Source: Spirochaetaceae bacterium
GTDB lineage: Bacteria; Spirochaetota; Spirochaetia; Treponematales; Breznakiellaceae
Direction: 5' to 3'
NCBI GenBank assembly: GCA_031280115.1
Contig: JAITHF010000067.1
Coordinates: 1 to 5,901, forward strand
DNA length: 5,901 bases
The position numbers and the translations under genes were made by a program. Within the stretch, counting starts at the first letter, position 1, and each line of letters starts with the position of its first letter. Shown here in pieces: positions 1 through 5,557 of this stretch. The notes below the pieces were generated by a model. The model was given only the letters and a program-made list of their open reading frames with translations, was not told the DNA's origin and did no database searches.

Positions 1-165
1 GAGGAAGCCAATACCGGGGTTATCATGGTTTCCCATGACATTAAAACAGCGGTTGTTTACGCCAAACAGGTGCTCCACCTTGCAGGGGAACAGGTTTTTC
101 TGGGAGACCCGGAAGCATACGGGAAATCCCCTGTAGGGCGGCGCTTTCTCAGCAGCGGCGCCTAG
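1..165 (+). CDS. Metal ABC transporter ATP-binding protein, C-terminal fragment
   Basis: The window opens inside this gene; frame 1 is open for 54 codons to a TAG at 163-165. The visible protein contains VIMVSHDI, the H-loop (switch) histidine region of ABC ATPases, then a stretch reading A..V.Y A..VLHLAG..VFLGDPEAY..SP.GRRFL. That tail layout (VSHD, alternating A, a VLHL-like strand, F-G-P/T, Y, then a final S-x-x-G-x-x-F) is what I know from zinc/manganese (ZnuC/MntB-type) importers. In such systems this cytoplasmic subunit hydrolyses ATP to drive uptake through a membrane permease. Walker A, Walker B and the signature motif lie outside the window, so the substrate is inferred from the tail alone. 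The DHH phosphoesterase follows 65 bases downstream on the same strand and may be co-transcribed. The ABC ATPase call is fairly sure; the metal specificity is less so. Confidence 0.75.
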   Translation, partial: EEANTGVIMVSHDIKTAVVYAKQVLHLAGEQVFLGDPEAYGKSPVGRRFLSSGA

Positions 166-172
166 GGGCGGC

Positions 173-191
173 CCGTTTGGACGGCGTTTTT
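173..191 (+). terminator. Weak candidate terminator after the ABC gene
   Basis: A short stem, CCGT (173-176) pairing with ACGG (181-184) around a TTGG loop, is followed within two bases by five T residues (187-191). Four base pairs is below the usual size of an intrinsic terminator, so read-through into the DHH gene is likely. No convincing promoter is visible between here and the DHH start. Confidence 0.2.
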
Positions 192-217
192 GAGAAAAAA
201 GATAAAAATAACTATGC

Positions 218-224
218 AAAGGAG
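218..224 (+). promoter_or_regulatory. Ribosome binding site of the DHH gene
   Basis: AAAGGAG ends 6 bases before the ATG at 231. This strong Shine-Dalgarno match at ideal spacing fixes the start of the DHH phosphoesterase. Confidence 0.85.
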
Positions 225-230
225 TAGACT

Positions 231-1211
231 ATGCGGTTATTAACCAGAGCCGACTTTGACGGTTTGGCCTGCGGCGCGCTCTTGGAATATCTGGGAATCG
301 TCAATGAATGGGAGTTCGTACACCCTACGGATGTGCAGAACGGGTTCGTCCACGCCACGGAAAATGACGTGGTTGCCAATATCCCCTATATCAAGGGCTG
401 TAAAATCTGGTTTGACCATCATTCCAGCGAAATCGAGCGCCTGGGGAAAGCTTTTTTTGAGGAGCGGAAACTCCCGCCCGATCCGGAGGGGTCCATATAC
501 CCCGGGTATACCCAATGGGAAGTTATCAAAGTGTCCTGGAACGCGCCGAGCTGCGCCCGGGTTATCTATGACTACTATCGGGAACAAATGCCCGAAGCGG
601 GCCTTGAACGGTTTGAAGAAATGGTGGGCAATGTGGATAAAGTGGATTCAGGCAGCCTCTCTGAGGAGGAGGTCCTTAACCCCGCAGGCTGGGTGCTTCT
701 GGGATTTATCATGGACCCCAGAACCGGCCTTGGGAGGTTTGGGAACTTTACTATTACGAATGTGGAGCTTGTGGGCCTTCTGGCCCAAGCCTGCGTGAAC
801 ATGGACATAACCCAAATCCTAAGCCTCTGCGACGTGCGGGAACGGATCGACCTCTACTTCCAGCAGGACAAGCTCTTCAGGGAGATGATCCGGCGGCACA
901 GCGCCGTTGAGGGTAACGTGCTTATCATTGATTTGCGGAAGGTTGACCCGATCTATACGGGAAACCGGTTCCTCCCCTATATCCTGTTTCCCGATCAAAA
1001 TATCTCGGTTACGGTTATAGAAAGCGCAAACCCCGCCCAATGCACCCTGGCCGTGGGGCGCAGCACGGTAAACAAGAGCGCCGCCGTGGATGTGGGCAGC
1101 CTGATGCTCGCCTATAAGGGCGGGGGGCATAAGAACGTGGGAACCTGCCAGGTCCCCCGGGACGAGGCGGACCGGGTTTTGCAGGACCTGGTGCGGGCCT
1201 GTAAAGGGTAG
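231..1211 (+). CDS. DHH family phosphoesterase (exopolyphosphatase-like)
   Basis: A complete 326-residue protein with a strong ribosome binding site (AAAGGAG, 6-base spacing). It belongs to the DHH superfamily (RecJ, NrnA/GdpP-type nucleases and exopolyphosphatase-like proteins), cytoplasmic Mn-dependent phosphoesterases. Seen in the sequence: motif I as [10 protein letters not shown] with Asp8 and Asp10; the family signature FDHH with Asp62-His63-His64; a conserved acidic segment GNVDKVDSG with Asp136/Asp139; and a C-terminal GGGH at 297-300 followed by KNVGTCQV, the substrate-binding motif of the DHHA1-type domain. Motif I has Thr5 where many family members carry His, which fits the divergent exopolyphosphatase-like branch better than RecJ. 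No signal peptide or membrane segment is visible. Polyphosphate, a cyclic dinucleotide product or short oligonucleotides are all possible substrates; the sequence does not decide. It follows a metal-transporter ATPase and converges on the chemotaxis receptor gene, with 5 bases between the two stop codons. Confidence 0.88.
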   Translation: MRLLTRADFDGLACGALLEYLGIVNEWEFVHPTDVQNGFVHATENDVVANIPYIKGCKIWFDHHSSEIERLGKAFFEERKLPPDPEGSIYPGYTQWEVIKVSWNAPSCARVIYDYYREQMPEAGLERFEEMVGNVDKVDSGSLSEEEVLNPAGWVLLGFIMDPRTGLGRFGNFTITNVELVGLLAQACVNMDITQILSLCDVRERIDLYFQQDKLFREMIRRHSAVEGNVLIIDLRKVDPIYTGNRFLPYILFPDQNISVTVIESANPAQCTLAVGRSTVNKSAAVDVGSLMLAYKGGGHKNVGTCQVPRDEADRVLQDLVRACKG

Positions 1212-1222
1212 CGGCATTACCC
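1206..1222. other. Small inverted repeat spanning both convergent stop codons
   Basis: GGGTA (1206-1210) is the reverse complement of TACCC (1218-1222), with a 7-base loop. The repeat holds the DHH stop TAG (1209-1211) and the repaired receptor stop TAA (complement of 1217-1219). A second imperfect stem, GAGGGCGCG (1227-1235) with CGCGCTCTC (1250-1258), includes one G-T pair and lies in the last codons of the receptor. Neither is followed by a T-run on either strand, so neither is a textbook intrinsic terminator, although such a tight convergent pair needs some form of termination here. Confidence 0.3.
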
Positions 1223-3282
1223 GGCAGAGGGCGCGTCCGCCAGCTGCTTCGCGCTCTCAAGAAACGACGAGATGCTCCCGCTGACCTGGCGCATTTCATG
1301 CACCAGCCCCCTACTTTCTCGGAAATGGTCTGGAGTTTCCCCATCTCGTCATGGATAGCATTGCTTTGCTGGTGTATCTGTCCGGCGCCGTCCCGGACCT
1401 GAAAGGTCATTTCCTCCACTGACTTGAGATCCTTGAGCATCTTAGACCCTTCGGAAGCCTGCTCTTCCACCGCCCGGTTCACCACCGCGAATGAGGATCC
1501 CATCGTATGAATACCGGTGAAAATGCTGTTCATGGCGCCTACGGTTTCCTGCGAGACCGCCCCTATCTGCCCTATGGCCCGCTCCATTTTTTTTATTTCC
1601 GCAGAAATAGAATCGGATTCTTTACCGGCAAGTTCCGCAAGTTTTCGTATCTCAGAGGCCACCACTGCAAAGCCCCTGCCTGACTCCCCCGCGTGGGCCG
1701 CCTCGATAGCCGCGTTCATGGCAAGGATATTCGTCTGCCCCGCGATGTCCGCGATGGTCTTGTTGGCGTTCCGCAAGGTCGCGGACTGCTCCTCAATGTT
1801 TTTAAGCTCCTCCGCGAGTTTAAGGAGCATGCGGTGCCCGGTTTCGGATGATTTGCTGAGGGTGCCGGTGGCATCTGAGGCGCCTGAGGCGGCCTTGCGG
1901 ATAGAGTCGATATTCGCGACCAGCTCTTCGATAGCCGTTGAGGAGCGCTCGATACAGTCGGATTGGGCGCGGACGGTCTTTTGAAACGAATCGATATGCC
2001 GGAAGATCTCTTCCACCGAATCAACGGCGGTTTTGACGGATTCAAGCTGGGAATGCACCTTGGTATCCATGTCGTCCATACTGCCTGTGATGACTTCCAT
2101 AGCGCCGAAGGATTCCGCCACCACCGTATTGAGCCGTTTGCTGGCGGCTTCGGCTTTTGAGGTATGGCGGAACTCAAGGTAGTCTATACCCTTACGCAGG
2201 CTGTCCCGTATGGTCATAAGCGCCTGCTGCATATCCCCGATTTCATCGGTCCTGCACTGAGGAATCTCCACGGTAAAATCCATGTCCGCAAGGGCGCCGG
2301 CAATCATCCGCACCTTGCGGATGGGAATGGTGAGCATCCTATGGGTAAAGGCGATGGATACGCACGCCGCAGCCGCAAGTATCCCAAGGCTTATGAGTAT
2401 GAGGCGCGTGAGTATCCGCTGGGACTCTGAAAAGACCGCCCCAGCCGGAACCGTGGAAACCAGAATCCAGTTTACCTCCGGTATAAGCACCGAATAGATA
2501 AACACCTCGTCGTCTATCATAGAAAAAGCCTGTATCCCAAGCACCTCGTTCCGATAGCGCTCAAGGCCCTGGTCCTCAAAGAAGTCTTTGGCCAGCACCG
2601 CGCCGGGGTCCGGGTTGGTGATAAATTTACCTGTCTGGTCCAAGAGGTAAAACCGCTGTTCCGGCACAGGCGCCGCAGCGTCCAGCATGGCCCCCAAAAA
2701 GGCGATAGAGACATTGCCGGAAACCACGCCTATATCCCGCTGCTGCCCGTCATAGACATTGACCGATATGGCGGTGGTGAGCTTGTTCGTTACCACGTCG
2801 ATATAGGGGGCCGCGAAAGAAACCTTGCCGCTTTTCCCCTTGGCGCCTATGAACCAGTTCCGCTTCGTATTGTCCCAGTCAGGGGCGGGTATATAGCCGT
2901 TGTCAAACGCGGCGTAGCCCCCGGGCATATTCCAGACCTGGTTGTTCGTCCCGTAGATAAGCGCCACATCCGACTGGGTGCGGATGATGCGCCCGAAGAG
3001 GTCGCGGAGCGCCAGGGCGTCCGCCTGTTCCGCGGCCATAAGCGGCGCCGCGCCGGCAGCGGTGGACGCTATCAGGCCCGCCCATTTCTCAAACTTCGCG
3101 ATTACCATGTCCTTCACGTGGCCTATCGCGGCGTAGGTGCTGTCTTCAATGTTTTTATGCGTAACTGCCCGAAGGTTAAGAAAAAACAGCGCCGAGATAG
3201 AAATGGCCATAAACGCGAGGACCGAGACGCAAACCAGCGTAAACAACGCGGCGATAGAAGATCTTTTTTCTTGATGAGCCAT
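1217..3282 (-). CDS. Methyl-accepting chemotaxis protein (frameshifted near the 3' end)
   Basis: A transmembrane chemoreceptor that passes ligand binding to a CheA/CheW complex and so controls flagellar rotation. Order of parts: membrane segment at about residues 11-36; periplasmic dCache-like sensor at about 40-285; second membrane segment at about 290-312; HAMP linker at about 313-365 (with the P...DEIG pattern); then a long coiled-coil signalling domain. The hairpin tip is unmistakable: [18 protein letters not shown] at 516-533, then [17 protein letters not shown]. The frame is intact to Lys656. A one-base loss at about 1303-1320 then throws the reading into a Pro/Arg-rich tail that would run antisense to the DHH gene as far as 1015. 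In the neighbouring frame the expected end follows directly ([20 protein letters not shown] and 13 more residues), with TAA at 1217-1219. Adding one base gives 688 residues. The start ATG at 3282 has AAGGAG 11 bases upstream. No CheR-binding C-terminal pentapeptide is visible. Whether the shift is a sequencing error or a real mutation cannot be told from this sequence. Confidence 0.9.
1303..1320 (-). other. Frameshift site in the chemoreceptor gene
   Basis: On the - strand this reads GAGAAAGTAGGGGGCTGG. The upstream frame is GAG AAA GTA GGG GGC TGG and the downstream homologous frame is GAA AGT AGG GGG CTG, so one base is missing. Adding an A to the AAA run (1315-1317) would give [10 protein letters not shown]; adding a G to the five-G run (1307-1311) would give E-K-V-G-G-L-V-H-E-M. 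The first reads more naturally as a receptor, but both short homopolymers are usual sites of indels. Confidence 0.85.
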
Positions 3283-3293
3283 AAAGTATACCG

Positions 3294-3299
3294 CTCCTT
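3294..3299 (-). promoter_or_regulatory. Ribosome binding site of the chemoreceptor gene
   Basis: AAGGAG on the - strand lies 11 bases before the ATG at 3282, a strong match at slightly long spacing. It overlaps an ANGGA motif (AAGGA, 3295-3299), the core recognised by the regulator CsrA; see the separate finding. Confidence 0.7.
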
Positions 3300-3402
3300 A
3301 TGTAAATCTTTCGTTATTATATTTCTATTATTTCCATTATCCCTATTTATTTTTATTATTCCATTAGTTATTTTCATTTTTTTTATTTTTATTTATTTAT
3401 TT

Positions 3403-3420
3403 CTACTTTTTCTACTTTTT
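3403..3420. repeat. Short tandem repeat, 9-base unit x2
   Basis: CTACTTTTT occurs twice head to tail, followed by a partial third copy (CTAT at 3421-3424). It lies at the outer edge of the T-rich tract and probably arose by slippage. Confidence 0.6.
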
Positions 3421-3430
3421 CTATATAAAG

Positions 3431-3528
3431 GCGGGCGGGGGGCGCTGAGGCTGCCCCGCTGCCGGCAGAGGCGGCGGTATCAAGCATCCGCCCCTCGAAG
3501 CGCCTTGAGGCGGGGGCGGCGCCTGCCC
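3431..3528 (-). other. GC-rich non-coding segment with stem-loops, downstream of dxr
   Basis: After the dxr stop the composition jumps to very GC-rich and then abruptly to the AT-rich tract. Pairing seen: CCGCCCC (3488-3494) with GGGGCGG (3513-3519), enclosing an inner CGCC (3501-3504)/GGCG (3509-3512) hairpin with a TTGA loop; a perfect 10-base palindrome CTGCCGGCAG (3459-3468); and GCGGGG (3435-3440) with CCCCGC (3454-3459). On the - strand the last stem is followed by CCGCCTTTATAT, which is only a weak U-tract. The segment may end the dxr transcript or may be a dispersed GC-rich repeat of the REP kind. No gene is supported. Confidence 0.45.
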
Positions 3529-4677
3529 CTATGCCTGCGGCCTATAGAGCGCTATTTTCTGTTCCGCCAGTTCCCGGGCCTTCATGTCCGCGTCCAGAAC
3601 GGCTTGCAGGCCCCAGGAACCGGGGAGCGGGCATACCGCCTCCGCGCAGGCCGCGGCCACCACCCGGGGTATGTCGGCAAAGCGGATTCTTCTTTCTAAA
3701 AACGCCTGTACCGCCGCTTCGTTGGCCGCGTTATACCCGATTTGAGCCGCCATGCCTGAGGCTGCGGCCCTGTACGCAAGGCCGAGCATGGGAAACCTGC
3801 CCGCATCAGCCGGGCCGAACTCCAGATTAAGGTCTTCCAGCCTGAGGGGTTCCAGAAACGTTTCCCCCTTGCGGGGATAAAACAGCGCGTTCTGAATAGG
3901 AAGGCGCATATCCGGCTGGGAAAGCTGGGCGTACAGGGAGCCGCTCTTGCACCGGATAAGGGAATGGACAATGCTTTGGGGGTGGATAACCACCTTGATA
4001 CGGGAGGGGTCCACCGTAAAAAGCCCTGCGGCCTCAATCACCTCAAGCCCTTTGTTCGCCAGAGTAGCCGAGTCAACCGTAATTTTCTTCCCCATGTTCC
4101 ACGTGGGGTGGCGCAGGGCTTCTTCCGGGGTTACGGTTTCAAGCTGTTCCTTCGTGCGGTTTCTGAAGGGCCCCCCTGAGGCGGTAAGGATAAGCTCCGC
4201 AACCTCCTCTTTTCGGTGGGCCTCTATGAGGGAAAAGAGCGCCGCGTGTTCGGAGTCCACCGGAATAACCCAGCGTTTGCGCGCCCGCGCCAGGGATAAA
4301 ACCAGCGGCGCGGCCATCACCATAGTTTCTTTATTGGCAAGGGCAAGATGTATTCCCGCGTCAAGAACCGCCAGAGACGGCTCAAGCCCTGCGGCGCCGG
4401 CGATGCCGTTGACCGCCATGAACGCGCCGCACCGGGAAATCCCCTGCATAAGCCCCGGGCGGCCTGCGTAATCGATGTCCCCCGCCGGCCTTTCCGCGCC
4501 GGTAAGGACCGTCTTTGCCCGGGGGAATTCATGCTTCAATGCCCGGAGCCCCGCTTCGTTCCGGTGGCTTGAAAAAAGGACCGGCTCAAAAATCCCGCTG
4601 TTCCGCCGCAGCACCTCAAGGGCGCTTGCGCCGATAGAGCCTGTGGCGCCTAAGACCGCGATTTTTCTTTTTCTCAT
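3529..4677 (-). CDS. dxr: 1-deoxy-D-xylulose 5-phosphate reductoisomerase
   Basis: Cytosolic enzyme of the MEP (non-mevalonate) isoprenoid pathway: it rearranges and reduces 1-deoxy-D-xylulose 5-phosphate to 2-C-methyl-D-erythritol 4-phosphate with NADPH and a divalent metal. It is the known fosmidomycin target. At 382 residues it is close to the usual family length. Seen motifs: the NADPH-binding GATGSIG at 10-16; LANKE at 113-117; the metal-binding VDSEHAALFS with Asp141 and Glu143; ASGGPFR at 166-172 (substrate phosphate and loop region); HPTWNMGKKITVDSATLANK from 190, followed by GLE with the third metal ligand Glu212; and HPQSIVHS at 232-239. All key residues appear intact, so the enzyme should be active. 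The ATG at 4677 is the only start placed just before the nucleotide-binding fold, but it has no proper Shine-Dalgarno, only purine-rich AGAAAAGA. A 17-base duplication covers this start (separate entry). The GNAT gene ends 43 bases upstream on the same strand, so an operon is likely. Confidence 0.96.
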   Translation of the reverse strand: MRKRKIAVLGATGSIGASALEVLRRNSGIFEPVLFSSHRNEAGLRALKHEFPRAKTVLTGAERPAGDIDYAGRPGLMQGISRCGAFMAVNGIAGAAGLEPSLAVLDAGIHLALANKETMVMAAPLVLSLARARKRWVIPVDSEHAALFSLIEAHRKEEVAELILTASGGPFRNRTKEQLETVTPEEALRHPTWNMGKKITVDSATLANKGLEVIEAAGLFTVDPSRIKVVIHPQSIVHSLIRCKSGSLYAQLSQPDMRLPIQNALFYPRKGETFLEPLRLEDLNLEFGPADAGRFPMLGLAYRAAASGMAAQIGYNAANEAAVQAFLERRIRFADIPRVVAAACAEAVCPLPGSWGLQAVLDADMKARELAEQKIALYRPQA

Positions 4678-4694
4678 TCTTTTCTTTTTCTCAT
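4661..4694 (-). repeat. 17-base tandem duplication across the dxr start codon
   Basis: On the - strand ATGAGAAAAAGAAAAGA (4694-4678) is followed directly by ATGAGAAAAAGAAAAAT (4677-4661); 15 of 17 bases match. The second copy starts dxr (M-R-K-R-K). The first encodes the same M-R-K-R-K but then E and a stop. Because 17 is not a multiple of three, the upstream ATGs at 4694 and 4700 are out of frame with dxr. Confidence 0.85.
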
Positions 4695-4700
4695 TCTCAT
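4674..4700 (-). other. Possible leader mini-ORF (MRMRKRKE) overlapping the dxr start
   Basis: ATG at 4700 opens an eight-codon frame, with a second in-frame ATG at 4694. It ends in a TGA (4676-4674) that overlaps the dxr ATG as ATGA, the classic arrangement for coupled translation. A GGGAAGG (4713-4719 on the - strand) lies 12 bases upstream of the first ATG, a weak and distant Shine-Dalgarno. The mini-ORF could carry ribosomes onto the poorly served dxr start, or it may simply be the remnant of the original start left by the duplication. No evidence of expression is available. Confidence 0.35.
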
Positions 4701-4701
4701 A

Positions 4702-4707
4702 ATTATA
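4702..4707 (-). promoter_or_regulatory. Possible -10 box upstream of dxr
   Basis: A perfect TATAAT on the - strand lies just before the upstream ATGs. Transcription would start at about 4694-4696, giving a leaderless or nearly leaderless message. No recognisable -35 lies 16-18 bases upstream, so this is weak. Read-through from the GNAT gene is the simpler way to express dxr. Confidence 0.2.
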
Positions 4708-4720
4708 TAAAACCTTCCCG

Positions 4721-5557
4721 CTAATAATAGCTTATCCTGAAATCATCCAGAACCGCGAAGCCTATGCGCCGGTATACCGAACTGGCCGCACGGTTCCGCT
4801 TCTTCACAAAGAGGCTTACCCCCATGCCTGCGGCGAGAATGCTCTGGGTGAAAACCGAGATTAAACGGGAGGCGATGCCAAGGCCGCGGTATTCAGGAAG
4901 GATATATACCCCGCCTATTTGATAGCGGGAAAACGAGCGGGCGTTGGTGTTGATCTTGCCGAGAATACGCCCCCCAAGTTCCGCGATTAACAGGTATTCT
5001 CTTGCGGCGGTCCGCTCCAGCAGCCGGCGGCAGGCCGCGGGGTTAAACGCGGCGCCTTTTGGCAGCACCTCTTCCTGCTCATACGCGGCTTGCAGGCGGA
5101 ACAGCGCGTCCATGTCCCGGGTTTCGGCCCGGCGCAGCACCAGTTTCTCAGGCCCCGCCCGAAAGCCCGCCGGGTCGGGCGGCGCGTCCAGCGCCATAAG
5201 GTCGTACTCAATCCGCTCTACCGGTTCGGCGCCGAGGCGCGCCAGGCTGTTTTCAAGAACCTCCGCTTCCCGCCGCAGGCCCTGTACCGAATGGAGCGCC
5301 TTTTTCTTGAGAAACCGCTCCATAAAACAAGGCATGGGAATGCCCGGCCTGCTGCCGAACACCGGAAACAGGGAGCCTTTGCTGTAAATGAGCAGGGCCT
5401 TCACCTGTTTCTGTTCGTCCTGAAACATCCACGCCTTATCCAGATGGTATAAAAAACGCGCCGCCGCCGCCACGCAGTAAGGCTCCCGGGCCTTGAGGAA
5501 CGTCTGGGAACCGGAAAACCTTCCGGCCCTGCGCCAGCTATTTCCGGGCCTAATCAT
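4721..5557 (-). CDS. GNAT family N-acetyltransferase with an extra N-terminal domain
   Basis: A 278-residue protein. The C-terminal half (about 137-278) is a GNAT acetyltransferase fold that uses acetyl-CoA: the start LVLRRAETRDMDALFRL is the usual first strand and helix; VYILPEYRGLGIASRLISVF at 217-236 is motif A with the acetyl-CoA pyrophosphate loop R224-G-L-G-I-A229; and VKKRNRAASSVYRRIGF at 251-267 is motif B with the usual N...A...Y..GF pattern. The N-terminal 135 residues do not show a motif I can name. They may be a degenerate second GNAT domain or a regulatory domain. No signal peptide is visible. The acceptor substrate is unknown; amino-sugar, protein or small-molecule amines are all possible. 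The ATG at 5557 overlaps the end of the upstream GH3 gene by 8 bases and has no Shine-Dalgarno (the sequence before it is CCCCTCCTC), which suggests translational coupling. A GTG at 5473 with GGGAG 9 bases upstream is an alternative start. dxr follows 43 bases downstream. Confidence 0.85.
   Translation of the reverse strand: MIRPGNSWRRAGRFSGSQTFLKAREPYCVAAAARFLYHLDKAWMFQDEQKQVKALLIYSKGSLFPVFGSRPGIPMPCFMERFLKKKALHSVQGLRREAEVLENSLARLGAEPVERIEYDLMALDAPPDPAGFRAGPEKLVLRRAETRDMDALFRLQAAYEQEEVLPKGAAFNPAACRRLLERTAAREYLLIAELGGRILGKINTNARSFSRYQIGGVYILPEYRGLGIASRLISVFTQSILAAGMGVSLFVKKRNRAASSVYRRIGFAVLDDFRISYY

Larger units (their letters stand above)
3283..3430 (-). promoter_or_regulatory. A-rich, C-poor leader/promoter region of the chemoreceptor
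   Basis: This stretch is extremely T-rich on + (A-rich on -). Between 3314 and 3429 the + strand holds a single G (3367), so a - strand transcript would be almost free of C and of structure. It contains imperfect ATT-type repeats and a 9-base tandem unit CTACTTTTT at 3403-3411 and 3412-3420. A perfect TATAAT on the - strand (3316-3321) is a possible -10 box, but no good -35 lies 17 bases upstream and such hexamers are expected by chance in this composition. A CTTTATATAG at the far edge (3421-3430) is another possible -10. I could not find a convincing sigma-28 (motility-type) promoter. A regulatory role is inferred from position. Confidence 0.45.

Noticed and set aside
190..218. Sigma-70 promoter for the DHH gene (TTGAGA at 190, TATGCA at 213)
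   Set aside because: The -10 match is poor and would overlap the ribosome binding site, so the message would start too close to the ATG.
1303..1320. Programmed -1 frameshifting in the receptor gene
   Set aside because: The only candidate slippery run, A GGG GGC, would re-pair poorly after slipping, and receptors of this family are not known to need frameshifting. A lost base in a homopolymer is simpler.
1517..1984. 155-codon open frame on + inside the receptor gene
   Set aside because: It is the antisense of the highly conserved signalling hairpin, and its Ser/Ala-rich composition is typical of a shadow frame.
3123..3377. 84-codon open frame on - upstream of and overlapping the receptor start
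   Set aside because: The N-terminal half is translated A-rich leader (Asn/Ile/Lys) and the rest is the receptor read in another frame. No family is recognisable.
3488..3519. Intrinsic terminator for dxr
   Set aside because: The stem is strong, but on the - strand it is followed by ATGCTTGATACC and not a T-run, so it is recorded only as structure.
3118..3699. 193-codon open frame on + across the 3431-3528 gap
   Set aside because: It runs antisense through the receptor start, through the low-complexity T-rich tract (giving a Phe/Leu/Ile string) and into antisense dxr. It has no ribosome binding site and no recognisable domain.
3947..4471. 174-codon open frame on + inside dxr
   Set aside because: It is antisense to the conserved core of dxr, Ser/Arg/Ala-rich as expected from a GC-rich shadow frame.
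4944..5387. 147-codon open frame on + inside the GNAT gene
   Set aside because: Antisense shadow rich in Ser and Arg, with no ribosome binding site and no domain.
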